Below are positions 1 to 6,141 of a stretch of 13,495 nt of DNA, one piece after another (position 1 is the first letter of the stretch; every line of letters starts with the position of its first letter). The notes under the pieces were generated by a model. That model was not told where the DNA came from. It ran no database searches and saw only the letters and a list, made by a program, of their open reading frames with translations. Origin of the DNA: JBOHUX01 sp050734915. Lineage in GTDB: Bacteria; Chloroflexota; Dormibacteria; Dormibacterales; Dormibacteraceae. A program made the translations under genes and the position numbers. The stretch is from contig JBOHUX010000055.1 in NCBI GenBank assembly GCA_050734915.1, positions 1 through 13,495 of the forward strand, in the 5' to 3' direction.

Positions 1-1034
1 ACCCTGAGGACTGCGCCGACCGTGGCGGCGTTCTCGATCAGGCCCCCCTCCAGGAGGTCGAGGGTGGCGATGCCGGCGGCACACGCGATCGGATTCCCGC
101 CGAAGGTGTTGCCGTGGGTGCCGGGGCCCCAGCTCATGAGCTCGCCCCGGGCGACGAATGCGCCCAGCGGCAGACCGGAGGCGATCCCCTTGGCCAGGCA
201 GACGACATCCGGCTCCACGCCCGAGTGCTCGAAAGCTGACATGCGCCCCGTCCTGCCCATGCCGCTCTGCACCTCGTCCAGAACCAGGAGCATCCCGTGC
301 CGCCTCGTCAGCTCGCGCAGCCGGGGCAGGAAGTCGGCCGGCGGCACGATGTAGCCGCCCTCACCCTGGATCGGCTCCACGAAGACGGCCGCCACGCTCT
401 CGGGCGGAACCACGGTCTGCAGCATGCGGTCGATCCGCGCCATGGCCTGATCGGTCGAGATGCCCCGGGCCGGCGACGGATAGTCGGCGTGGAAGACCCC
501 CGGCAGCAGCGGCGCGAAGCCGTCGCGCTGGCCGGCCTTGCTGGCGGTCAGGGAGAGGGCGCCGAAGGTGCGGCCGTGGAACGCGCCCAGGAACGCGAGG
601 AAGTGTGGCCGCCCCGTCGAATGGCGGGCGAGCTTCATGGCGCCCTCGATCGATTCGGCCCCCGAGTTGGTGAAGAAGGCCCGGGCCCCGCCGGGCATGA
701 TCGCGGCCGCCAGACGTTCGGCCAGCTCGATCTCCACCCGATAGTAGAAGTCGGTCCCCGACATGTGCACGAAGCGGCGGGCCTGGTCCCCGATCGCCTC
801 GACGACCGCCGGATGGCAGTGGCCGGTGGCGGTGACCGCGATCCCGGAGGTGAAGTCCAGGAACACGTTGCCGTCCACATCGGTCACCCAGCACCCCTGC
901 CCGCTCTCCATCACGAAGGGATAGCCGCGGGTGAAGCTCGGTGACATCACCCGGCGGTCCCGCTCGATGAGGGCGGACGCCCGGGGGCCGGGGAGCTCCC
1001 CTCGGATCAACGGGCGGTGGGCGGTGACAGCCAC
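1..1034 (-). CDS. Class III PLP-dependent aminotransferase, partial (C-terminus beyond window edge)
   Basis: Fold-type I, pyridoxal-phosphate-dependent transaminase of the acetylornithine/4-aminobutyrate aminotransferase group, expected to move an amino group between an omega-amino (or related) donor and a 2-oxo acid in the cytosol. The minus-strand frame reads without a stop from the GTG at 1034-1032 to the edge (344 complete codons). Visible landmarks: DVDGNVFLDFTSGIAVTATGH near the N-terminus, FFTNSGAESIEGAMKLAR (phosphate/cofactor loop), FHGRTFGALSLT, EPIQGEGGY, LDEVQSGMGRTG with the PLP-nitrogen Asp at about 253, and CLAKGIASGLPLG with the Schiff-base Lys at about 282. After HGNTFGGNPIACAA the frame runs off the window, so roughly the last 90-100 residues are missing. 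The GTG is the first start codon after an in-frame TGA; it has no Shine-Dalgarno sequence but a TATCGT box 6 nt upstream. A GTG-ATG pair about 30 codons inside is the alternative start. Substrate cannot be decided from this fragment. It is divergent from the next gene. Confidence 0.93.
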   Translation of the reverse strand, partial: MAVTAHRPLIRGELPGPRASALIERDRRVMSPSFTRGYPFVMESGQGCWVTDVDGNVFLDFTSGIAVTATGHCHPAVVEAIGDQARRFVHMSGTDFYYRVEIELAERLAAAIMPGGARAFFTNSGAESIEGAMKLARHSTGRPHFLAFLGAFHGRTFGALSLTASKAGQRDGFAPLLPGVFHADYPSPARGISTDQAMARIDRMLQTVVPPESVAAVFVEPIQGEGGYIVPPADFLPRLRELTRRHGMLLVLDEVQSGMGRTGRMSAFEHSGVEPDVVCLAKGIASGLPLGAFVARGELMSWGPGTHGNTFGGNPIACAAGIATLDLLEGGLIENAATVGAVLR

Positions 1035-1046
1035 CTCTGGACGATA
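1035..1046 (-). promoter_or_regulatory. Putative -10 box for a leaderless aminotransferase transcript
   Basis: On the minus strand TATCGT (1046-1041) fits the TANNNT -10 pattern and is followed by exactly 6 nt (CCAGAG) before the GTG start. This spacing would put the transcription start at or next to the start codon. A TTGGAC lies further upstream, but at about 22 nt its spacing is too long for a good -35 box. Inferred from pattern only. Confidence 0.4.
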
Positions 1047-1156
1047 TCAGGGGGTGGCCGGAACACGGGTCCAAGGTGAGGGGCCGGCGCAGGATTACAG
1101 TCGCGCGGGAGTTGAACCGTTGAGGGTGCCCGGACGGCCCGGGCGCGCGACCGACC

Positions 1157-1164
1157 AAAGGAGG
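1157..1164 (+). promoter_or_regulatory. Strong ribosome binding site AAAGGAGG
   Basis: AAAGGAGG sits 6 nt before the ATG at 1171 and is the best Shine-Dalgarno match in the window. It fixes the start of the tryptophan-repeat membrane protein at 1171 and rules out the upstream in-frame extension into the aminotransferase gene. A TACAGT (1096-1101) further upstream could be its -10 box, but no matching -35 is evident. The 136-bp divergent intergenic region (1035-1170) holds both signals and nothing else I can name. Confidence 0.75.
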
Positions 1165-1170
1165 CGGGGG

Positions 1171-2313
1171 ATGGCAGAGGGCTCGGTCAGACCGCAGTTG
1201 TCGCCGGACGGTTACTGGTGGTGGGACGGCCTTCAGTGGTGCTCGACTCTGTCCCCCGACGGGCGCCACCGGTGGGACGGAGCCCAGTGGATCCCCCTCC
1301 ACGCCCGCGAGCCGGCCTCTCCCTCCATCACCGACACGATGATCGCGCCCGCGGGCTTCGCCCTGCCCGCGCCCCGCCGACGGCGAGTGGACGACTGGCG
1401 CCGGTGGGCCGACGGAAGGCGGCGTCTGCTGCGAGTGGCGGCGATCGCCATCGGGGCGCTGGTGCTGCTCGCCCTGGCGGGGCGGGCGGTCTTCGGGAAC
1501 GGGCCCTTCAACCCCGCGCTGGCGGCGAGCACCGTCCGGCTGGCCTGGCACCCGGGCCAGACCGAGACATACCAGGTCGCGATCGATACGAAGGCGACGG
1601 TCAGCACCGGGCCCGGAACCCCGACTCCGGTCGAGTTCCGGCTCAGCGGCCTGGAGACGCTCAGGGTGGTGGCCGTGGACCCCGGTGGGGCGGCGACCCT
1701 GGCGGCCGACCTCTCCGGGTTCTCAGGGACCAGCGACGGCCGGCCGGTCCCCGGCTCCTCGATCGCGAGGAGCATCCAGTTCCGGATCGCGCCCGACGGA
1801 CAGATCCTGGCCGGGGACGCCTCGCCCTCGGCCGGCGGCCTGCCGGGAGGTGATCAGTTCAGCGCCATCCTCCCCCCCGGAGCCGTCCATCCCGGCGATT
1901 CCTGGACGTCCTCCTTCGAGCGCGCCAACCCTCTCGGGTCGGGCAGGCTTCGCTACACCTCCCGCAATACCCTGCTTCGCTACGAGGAGCTGGCCGGGGT
2001 GCGCACGGCGGTCGTCAGGACCGACGTCACGGTTCCGCTCGACATGACCGTGGACCTCGGCCGCCTGGCCGCGCTGATGGGCTCGGGGAGCAGCGCCGGC
2101 GGCTCCGGATCGGGCACCCAGATGCGCCTCAAGGGAGCGGTGACCAGCCGGAACACGAGCTGGATCGCCACCGGCGGCCGCGATCTGCGCAAGTCGGAGC
2201 TGACCGCCCGGCTGGACATCCGGATGTCGCTCCGCGGCGGCGCCGGCCTTCCCTCATCCCTCGCGGGGGGGATGGAGTTGAAGGGGACCGAGACGCTCTC
2301 GATGGCTCGATAG
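1171..2313 (+). CDS. Single-pass membrane protein with two N-terminal SPDG-W-WDG-W repeats; function unknown
   Basis: A 380-residue protein of unknown function. The N-terminus holds two tandem tryptophan-rich motifs, SPDGYWWWDGLQW (residues 11-23) and SPDGRHRWDGAQW (28-40), of the DUF2510-like kind seen in actinobacterial and Chloroflexota membrane proteins. A Pro/Ala stretch and a strongly basic segment (about 69-89, RRRRVDDWRRW...) lead into one transmembrane helix (about 87-108). The basic side predicts a cytoplasmic N-terminus and an external C-terminus. The external part (110-380) is beta-rich in character, with YQVAIDTKATVS, RFRIAPDG-like and LPPGAVHPGDSWT segments that recall DUF6263-type extracytoplasmic domains; this link is tentative. 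A Gly/Ser-rich loop (SGSSAGGSGSGT) interrupts it. The start is chosen from the strong AAAGGAGG. It is convergent with the LiaF-like gene, with 44 bp between stops, and is probably monocistronic. The repeats may bind a partner or wall component, but that is speculation. Confidence 0.88.
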   Translation: MAEGSVRPQLSPDGYWWWDGLQWCSTLSPDGRHRWDGAQWIPLHAREPASPSITDTMIAPAGFALPAPRRRRVDDWRRWADGRRRLLRVAAIAIGALVLLALAGRAVFGNGPFNPALAASTVRLAWHPGQTETYQVAIDTKATVSTGPGTPTPVEFRLSGLETLRVVAVDPGGAATLAADLSGFSGTSDGRPVPGSSIARSIQFRIAPDGQILAGDASPSAGGLPGGDQFSAILPPGAVHPGDSWTSSFERANPLGSGRLRYTSRNTLLRYEELAGVRTAVVRTDVTVPLDMTVDLGRLAALMGSGSSAGGSGSGTQMRLKGAVTSRNTSWIATGGRDLRKSELTARLDIRMSLRGGAGLPSSLAGGMELKGTETLSMAR

Positions 2314-2357
2314 CGGGCGCCGCCCCACGCGAGATCACCGGATCCCGTGGACGGCGA

Positions 2358-3260
2358 TCAGGAGTGGTCGAGACTGATGCTCGTCGCGGCCCCGCTCACG
2401 TTCACCTGGTAGCGGTCGGTCGCACTCGCGTAGCCGGCGCTCGACCAGTCCCGGCTGCCGAAGCCGTTGAACCTGTCTCCGAAGACGTCCACGCTGGAGG
2501 CGGTGCCCGAGGTGTGGACATGCTCCTCGACGCCCGGCGGAAAGTGAAGATCGGCCCTGAGGGCTGCCCCCGTGATGTCCACAGGCACGGTCCCGGACGG
2601 CTTCGGCAGGCGCAGGTCGAGGCGGCCGCCGACGCCATTGACCTCCAGGCGCGAGAGGGATCCAGAGCTGAGGTCGGCCGTGCCGTCGACGGCGGCTCCG
2701 TTCACGGCCACGGCCCAGGGCAGGCGGTCGCTGAGGACCAGCGTCACCGTCTCGGAGGCCGGGCCGAAGTGGAGGAAGCCGCGATCGGAGTTGGAGCCGG
2801 CGATCCTGACCAGCCCTCTGGAGGGATCGAAGCTGACCACCGGCCGGTCGGCGCCGCCCCGATACCTCACCTCCGCTCGGTAGAGCTGGTCCCCGATCGA
2901 AGCCGTCCGCACCTCCAGCCTGACGGCGGCGGTGTCGAGCTCCAGCCGGGCGGCGGCCAGCGAGCCGCGGTAACCGGTCGAGGCGAGCGTACCCGCCGTA
3001 CCAGTGGCCGGCGCCACCGCGACGTAGGCGATGGCCGCCGCCAGAACCAGCACGAAGAGCGCCACGATGATGGCGGCCGCCGCCGGCGGGGGCGCCGTCC
3101 GGGCGACCACCACCTCCACTCCGATCAGGATCAGCAACAGGGGCCAGAGCGCGGCCAGCCTCCAGAGCGACCCCGGCTGGAGGGCGCCGTAGTTGGCGAG
3201 CAGGGCGACGACGCCGATCGCGACCAGGACCAGCGGCCAGAAGAGCCGCCCGGGCCGCAT
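2358..3260 (-). CDS. LiaF/toast-rack-like membrane protein
   Basis: A 300-residue protein with an N-terminal membrane module and a C-terminal beta-rich domain. The first helix, FWPLVLVAIGVVALLANYG (7-25), and the second, LAALWPLLLILIGVEVVV (35-52), form the paired LiaI/LiaF-like (DUF5668-type) hairpin with its typical W-P-(L/V) motif. A third helix covers about 60-83. Residues 95-300 consist of repeated short strands with alternating hydrophobics (VRLEVRTASI, LVRIAGSNS, VTLVLSDRLPW, SRLEVNGVGGRLDLRLP, ADLHFPPGVEEHVHTSGT). This pattern is typical of DUF4097/toast-rack beta-solenoid domains of envelope-stress proteins, and it would lie outside the membrane. The ATG at 3260-3258 shares its A with the TGA of the upstream PspC gene (TGATG), so the two are very likely translationally coupled. 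A longer frame upstream exists but lies inside the PspC gene. The role is presumably envelope-stress sensing or damping with its PspC partner. The family link is by pattern; the exact function is inferred. Confidence 0.85.
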   Translation of the reverse strand: MRPGRLFWPLVLVAIGVVALLANYGALQPGSLWRLAALWPLLLILIGVEVVVARTAPPPAAAAIIVALFVLVLAAAIAYVAVAPATGTAGTLASTGYRGSLAAARLELDTAAVRLEVRTASIGDQLYRAEVRYRGGADRPVVSFDPSRGLVRIAGSNSDRGFLHFGPASETVTLVLSDRLPWAVAVNGAAVDGTADLSSGSLSRLEVNGVGGRLDLRLPKPSGTVPVDITGAALRADLHFPPGVEEHVHTSGTASSVDVFGDRFNGFGSRDWSSAGYASATDRYQVNVSGAATSISLDHS

Positions 3261-3844
3261 CAGCGCAGCCGCTGGACCAGGATTGCGAGCCCGATCACGA
3301 TCAGGACCACTGGCCAGGTCAGGCTCCACTGGAACCAGCTCAGAAGTCCCAGGTTGGAGAGCAGGAACCAGATCCCGACCACGATGAGGATCAAGCCGCC
3401 GGTGATCCCCCGGTGGCGCCCTGAATAGCGGTGAGGACCGCGCCCGTACGGTCCCCAGGAGGGGCCGCCGGCGCCCGACGGCGGGCCGGCCGGCCCCGCG
3501 CCCGGGGACCCTCCGCCCTCAGCCGTGCTCCCGGGTGCCGGTTCCGGCGGCGCACCGCCGAACATCGTCCAGACGCCCTCGCTCGCCCGCCGGATGTCAT
3601 CACCCATGCCTCGCAGGCTGGCGCCGAGGTCGGCCGACGACTGGACGCCCGCTCTGCCCGGTGCCGGCATCAGGATCCAGAGCGCGATGTAGACCAGGAA
3701 TCCGCTGCCGCCCGCCAACGCGAGCAGGACGAAGAGGAGCCGGACCCAGAGCGGGTCCACGTCGAAGTGCTCGGCGAGCCCGGACCCGACTCCGGCGATG
3801 ATCTGGTCGTCGCCTCGCTCGAGGCGCCCGCGCGTCTGTTGCAC
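3260..3844 (-). CDS. PspC-domain membrane protein with C-terminal LiaI/LiaF-like helices
   Basis: A 194-residue protein in three parts. The PspC domain at residues 7-60 (RLERGDDQIIAGVGSGLAEH, then VDPLWVRLLFVLLAL...YIALWILMP) has the conserved GVGSGLAE, D-P-WVRL and tryptophan/LMP features. A low-complexity Pro/Gly/Ser linker occupies about 87-145. The final 49 residues form a two-helix LiaI/LiaF-like hairpin (GGLILIVVGIWFLLSNLGLL and WPVVLIVIGLAILV). PspC proteins are inner-membrane sensors or effectors of the phage-shock and related envelope-stress responses. Here the downstream gene is a LiaF/toast-rack-like protein overlapping by TGATG, so the two probably work as one membrane complex. 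The start GTG at 3844-3842 places the PspC domain at its usual distance from the N-terminus. There is no Shine-Dalgarno sequence, but TGGCAGAAT lies 9 nt upstream. The open frame continues upstream to about 4105 and overlaps the Smr gene; I rejected that extension. No PspA or histidine kinase is nearby. Confidence 0.9.
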   Translation of the reverse strand: MQQTRGRLERGDDQIIAGVGSGLAEHFDVDPLWVRLLFVLLALAGGSGFLVYIALWILMPAPGRAGVQSSADLGASLRGMGDDIRRASEGVWTMFGGAPPEPAPGSTAEGGGSPGAGPAGPPSGAGGPSWGPYGRGPHRYSGRHRGITGGLILIVVGIWFLLSNLGLLSWFQWSLTWPVVLIVIGLAILVQRLR

Positions 3845-3853
3845 AGCGCTCGG

Positions 3854-3862
3854 ATTCTGCCA
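3854..3862 (-). promoter_or_regulatory. Putative extended -10 promoter (TGGCAGAAT) for the pspC-like operon
   Basis: On the minus strand TGG-CAGAAT (extended -10 style) ends 9 nt before the GTG at 3844. The same 9-mer occurs at 6127-6135 before the S9 peptidase gene, which supports reading it as a promoter element. A TTTGCG lies 16 nt further upstream as a poor -35. Pattern-based only. Confidence 0.45.
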
Positions 3863-3943
3863 CGCGAGAGGGGCCCGCAAACACGGCCGGGCGCTCCTGG
3901 CCAGGCTTGGAGTGAGATAGCGTGCCGCGCGGAATCGCTCGTC

Positions 3944-3955
3944 TAGTCTTTGGGC
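3944..3955 (+). promoter_or_regulatory. Putative -10 box for a leaderless smr-like transcript
   Basis: TAGTCT (3944-3949) fits TANNNT and is followed by exactly 6 nt before the GTG at 3956, the same geometry as at the aminotransferase gene. No Shine-Dalgarno sequence is visible. A TTG at 3950 is an in-frame alternative start but would lie inside the promoter-proximal spacer. Confidence 0.42.
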
Positions 3956-4318
3956 GTGAGCAGGCCCCCGCGCAGAGTCACCAGGTCGGAGCGAGTCCAC
4001 CGGCTCGACCTCCACGGCTATGACGTGCTGACCGCGCTCGACCTGGCGGTCGCGCGGGTGGCCGACGCCTACCGGAACGGCTACTCGCAGATCGAGCTGG
4101 TGCACGGGGCGGCCGACGTCACCGAGCCGCGTGAGGACGGCCGGGGACGCATCAAGTGGGAGCTCCGACGCCTGCTCGACCAGGGCGGGTTCGACCCCTA
4201 CTGCGTGGCCGGCGAGGCCTGGCCCAAGAGCGCGTCGCTGCTGCTGCGCCTGCGGCCCAACCCACGACCCCGGCCCGAATCATGGAGGCCGGCGCCGCGT
4301 CCGTCCCACCGCTCCTGA
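3956..4318 (+). CDS. Small stand-alone Smr-domain protein
   Basis: A 120-residue protein that is essentially one Smr (small MutS-related) domain. It shows the hallmark LDLHG motif (residues 17-21), then an amphipathic helix (ALDLAVARVADAYRNGY), a strand (QIELVHG) and the final helix GRIKWELRRLLDQGGF before a strand-like LLLRLR. Smr domains are DNA- or RNA-binding, often nickase or endonuclease modules found at the C-terminus of MutS2 or alone. The second family motif, usually (T/H)GxG after the central strand, reads HGAAD (50-54), so the second glycine is missing and nuclease activity is doubtful. The C-terminal 20 residues are Pro/Arg-rich (PNPRPRPESWRPAPRPSHRS) and may aid nucleic-acid binding. 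GTG at 3956 is preferred over TTG at 3950 because of the -10 spacing. It is divergent from the pspC-like operon (111 bp between start codons) and convergent with the thiolase, 39 bp away. No MutS-like partner is present. Confidence 0.85.
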   Translation: MSRPPRRVTRSERVHRLDLHGYDVLTALDLAVARVADAYRNGYSQIELVHGAADVTEPREDGRGRIKWELRRLLDQGGFDPYCVAGEAWPKSASLLLRLRPNPRPRPESWRPAPRPSHRS

Positions 4319-4357
4319 GCCGCCGGGCGGCCCCGTCGGCGTCTGATCGAGCCTCTG

Positions 4358-5521
4358 CTAGCTAAGGCGCTCGAAGATCATCGCCATGCCCTGGCCCCCG
4401 CCCACGCACATGGTCTCGAGGCCGATCGTCCCATCCCGCGCCTGAAGGCCGTTGAGCAGCGTGGTCGTGATGCGGGCACCGGTCATCCCGAACGGATGGC
4501 CGAGCGCGATCGCGCCCCCATGGGGGTTGACCCTGTCGTCGAGCGGGTCCACGCCCAGCTCGCGGCAGACGGGGATGACCTGGGCGGCGAAGGCTTCGTT
4601 GAGCTCGATGACGTCCACGTCCGCGATCTTCATCCCGGCCCGTCCCAGCGCCTGCCGGACGGCTTCGATCGGGCCCAGGCCCATGATCTCCGGGTTGATC
4701 GAGCTGAGCCCGCTGGCGATGATCCGCGCCAGCGGCTTGATGCCGAGCCCGGCCGCCCGGGCGTCCGACATCACGACCACCGCCGCGGCCCCGTCGTTGA
4801 GCGGACAGGAGTTGCCCGGCGTGACGGTCCCACCCTCCCTGAAGGCGGGCTTGAGAGTGGCCAGCACCTCCATCGTGGTGCCGGCGCGGATGCCGTCGTC
4901 GCGGGTCATCGTGCGGCCGTCCGGCAGCGGCACGGGGATGATCTCGCGCTCGAAGAATCCGCTCTCCTGGGCGCGGGCGGCGTTCGTCTGGCTCTTGACC
5001 GCGTAGCGGTCCTGCTCCTCGCGGGTGATCCTCTTCAGCTCCGCCACCCTCTCGGCCGTCTCCCCCATCTGGATGTAGATGTCCGGATACCCCTCGTCGT
5101 TGTCCGGCTCGAGGCGGGGGTTCTGATTCTGAGGGTCGTCCGTCATCCCGTACATGAAGCGCGAGACGCACTCGACGCCCGCCGACACGAAGCAGTCGCC
5201 CTCGCCGGCCTTGATGGCGTGGAAGGCCATCCGCGTCGACTGCAGGGAGCTGGAGCAGTAACGGGTGATGGTGGTTCCGGGCACGTCGAGGCCGCTCAGC
5301 ACGCTGATCACGCGGCCGAGGTTGAACCCCTGCTCGTGGCCCGGCAGCCCGCACCCGCAGATGAGATCGTCGATGTCCGCCGCCCCGACCTGGGGGATCT
5401 TCTCCAGGACCCTGCCGACCACGTGGGCACCCAGATCGTCGGGGCGCACCTCCACCAGAGAACCCTTCATTGCCCGGCCGATCGGAGACCGGCCGGTGGC
5501 GACGACAACGGCTTCAGGCAT
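4358..5521 (-). CDS. Thiolase, acetyl-CoA C-acetyltransferase type
   Basis: A complete 387-residue thiolase, the usual family length. It catalyses reversible Claisen condensation or thiolysis of (aceto)acyl-CoA and acts in beta-oxidation, ketone or acetoacetyl-CoA metabolism in the cytosol. Catalytic residues are visible: nucleophile Cys89 in TRYCSSSLQST, NEAF with Asn309-Glu310, His342 in GGAIALGHPFGMTGAR, and the second Cys372 in MCVGGGQGMAM. The N-terminal AVVVATGRSPIGRAMKG and central GNSCPLNDGAAAVVV signatures are also present. The form with IYIQMGETAERVA and GHPFGMTGAR resembles actinobacterial/Chloroflexota FadA-like acetyl-CoA acyltransferases; chain-length preference cannot be read. 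The ATG at 5521-5519 starts with canonical family sequence. A GAGG lies 10 nt upstream, and a plausible promoter (TTGAAA-16-TCGAAT) precedes it. It stands alone, with no hydroxyacyl-CoA dehydrogenase or CoA transferase beside it, which suggests a single-gene unit. Confidence 0.96.
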   Translation of the reverse strand: MPEAVVVATGRSPIGRAMKGSLVEVRPDDLGAHVVGRVLEKIPQVGAADIDDLICGCGLPGHEQGFNLGRVISVLSGLDVPGTTITRYCSSSLQSTRMAFHAIKAGEGDCFVSAGVECVSRFMYGMTDDPQNQNPRLEPDNDEGYPDIYIQMGETAERVAELKRITREEQDRYAVKSQTNAARAQESGFFEREIIPVPLPDGRTMTRDDGIRAGTTMEVLATLKPAFREGGTVTPGNSCPLNDGAAAVVVMSDARAAGLGIKPLARIIASGLSSINPEIMGLGPIEAVRQALGRAGMKIADVDVIELNEAFAAQVIPVCRELGVDPLDDRVNPHGGAIALGHPFGMTGARITTTLLNGLQARDGTIGLETMCVGGGQGMAMIFERLS

Positions 5522-5535
5522 GTGATGCGAACCTC

Positions 5536-5563
5536 ATTCGAACGGTTGGCCAGATGGTTTCAA
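5536..5563 (-). promoter_or_regulatory. Putative sigma70-type promoter of the thiolase gene
   Basis: On the minus strand TTGAAA (5563-5558) and TCGAAT (5541-5536) are separated by 16 bp, with 14 nt from the -10 to the ATG. TTGAAA matches the -35 consensus at 5 of 6 positions, and TCGAAT matches the -10 at 4 of 6. It is the best two-box promoter I can see in the window, but no data support it directly. Confidence 0.4.
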
Positions 5564-5606
5564 CGTACACGCTCACCGCCCCCGCGATCGCCGCGTGATC
5601 GGGAGA

Positions 5607-5626
5607 TCCGATGCACTCCGATGCAC
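5607..5626. repeat. Perfect 10-bp tandem direct repeat (TCCGATGCAC x2)
   Basis: TCCGATGCAC occurs twice back to back at 5607-5616 and 5617-5626 in the 207-bp region between the divergent thiolase and receiver genes. A 10-bp period is about one helical turn, so two protein monomers could sit on the same DNA face, as many response regulators and activators do. It lies about 45 bp upstream of the proposed thiolase -35 and about 85 bp upstream of the receiver -10. The rest of 5522-5728 holds only the two promoter candidates. Confidence 0.6.
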
Positions 5627-5710
5627 GCGGACCCCCGGGCGAGACGCCGGCGGGGACGCGGGAGGGATCGTGCTGAGGCGGCGGACTGTCGAAATCTGAT
5701 CCTCTGCCTG

Positions 5711-5716
5711 TACTAT
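5711..5716 (+). promoter_or_regulatory. Putative -10 box of the receiver-domain gene
   Basis: TACTAT ends 12 nt before the ATG at 5729, which would give a 5' leader of only about 5-6 nt. No Shine-Dalgarno sequence and no clear -35 are visible. It fits the short-leader or leaderless style of neighbouring genes. Confidence 0.35.
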
Positions 5717-5728
5717 TGTGACAGCCTG

Positions 5729-6103
5729 ATGGGCCAGTCTCAAACCAGCGTCCTCCTCGTCGAGGACCACCGCGCCACGGCCGATCTCTACGCGCTCCAG
5801 CTGCGCATGGACGGGTTCGCGGTCCACCACGCGGCCGATGCGACCACCGCCGAGGTCATCTACGAGCGGACGCGGCCGGACGTGGTGTGCGTGGACAGCC
5901 GGCTCCCTGACCGCGCGGGAACGGAGGTGGCCGCCGCCTTCGCGAGGTCGGGCGCCACCGTCATCCTGTTCACCAACGATCAGGAGTGCTACGAATCTCC
6001 CCCGGCCGGCATCGCGCTGGCCCTCCTCAAGTCGCGGACCGTCCCCCGCGAGCTCTCCGGCGTGATCACGCGGCTCGTGCGGGAGCGAAGCCAGACCGCC
6101 TGA
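5729..6103 (+). CDS. Orphan single-domain response regulator (receiver domain only)
   Basis: A 124-residue protein made of one CheY-like receiver domain with no output domain. Key residues are present: acidic pair Glu12-Asp13 (LLVEDHR), phospho-acceptor Asp56 (VVCVDSRLPDRAG), Thr82 of the switch (VILFTND) and Lys101 (ALLKSRTVP). The domain should therefore accept a phosphoryl group from a histidine kinase and act through protein contacts. No kinase or DNA-binding regulator is encoded in the window. The loop after the fourth strand is slightly unusual (NDQECYESPPAG), with a Cys-Tyr pair and a Pro-Pro. The ATG at 5729 gives a normal family N-terminus (MGQSQTSVLLVEDH); the frame is open far upstream through the antisense of the thiolase, which I reject. 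It is followed 38 bp later by the S9 peptidase gene on the same strand, but that gene appears to have its own promoter in the gap. Confidence 0.92.
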   Translation: MGQSQTSVLLVEDHRATADLYALQLRMDGFAVHHAADATTAEVIYERTRPDVVCVDSRLPDRAGTEVAAAFARSGATVILFTNDQECYESPPAGIALALLKSRTVPRELSGVITRLVRERSQTA

Positions 6104-6126
6104 GCGGCGTCCGAGCGCACCCCGGC

Positions 6127-6141
6127 TGGCAGAATGTGGCG
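6127..6141 (+). promoter_or_regulatory. Putative extended -10 promoter for the S9 peptidase gene
   Basis: TGG-CAGAAT (6127-6135) is followed by exactly 6 nt before the ATG at 6142. The same 9-mer precedes the pspC-like gene. The in-frame GTG at 6136 directly abuts the hexamer, so a transcript from this promoter would not contain it; this favours ATG 6142 as the start on a leaderless message. Confidence 0.42.

Noticed and set aside
931..1170. Upstream in-frame extension of the tryptophan-repeat membrane protein to about 931
   Set aside because: It would overlap the aminotransferase N-terminus, and the strong AAAGGAGG at 1157-1164 fixes ATG 1171.
361..1551. Minus-strand open frame spanning the aminotransferase, the divergent gap and the start of the membrane-protein gene
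   Set aside because: It is out of frame with the aminotransferase, whose real frame shows every PLP motif; its composition is Pro/Arg/Gly-rich noise.
3845..4105. N-terminal extension of the PspC-domain protein over the Smr gene
   Set aside because: PspC domains start close to the N-terminus. The extension has no family sequence and is antisense to a well-supported Smr domain.
4319..4331. GCCGC-CGG-GCGGC hairpin between the Smr and thiolase genes as a terminator
   Set aside because: The stem is short with a 3-nt loop and no T-tract follows on either strand; such hairpins arise freely at this GC content.
4496..5728. Long plus-strand open frame (over 400 codons) running through the thiolase region into the receiver gene
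   Set aside because: It is the antisense of a complete, motif-perfect thiolase and has the His/Arg/Asp-rich composition typical of GC-rich shadow frames. Only the part from 5729 has family sequence.
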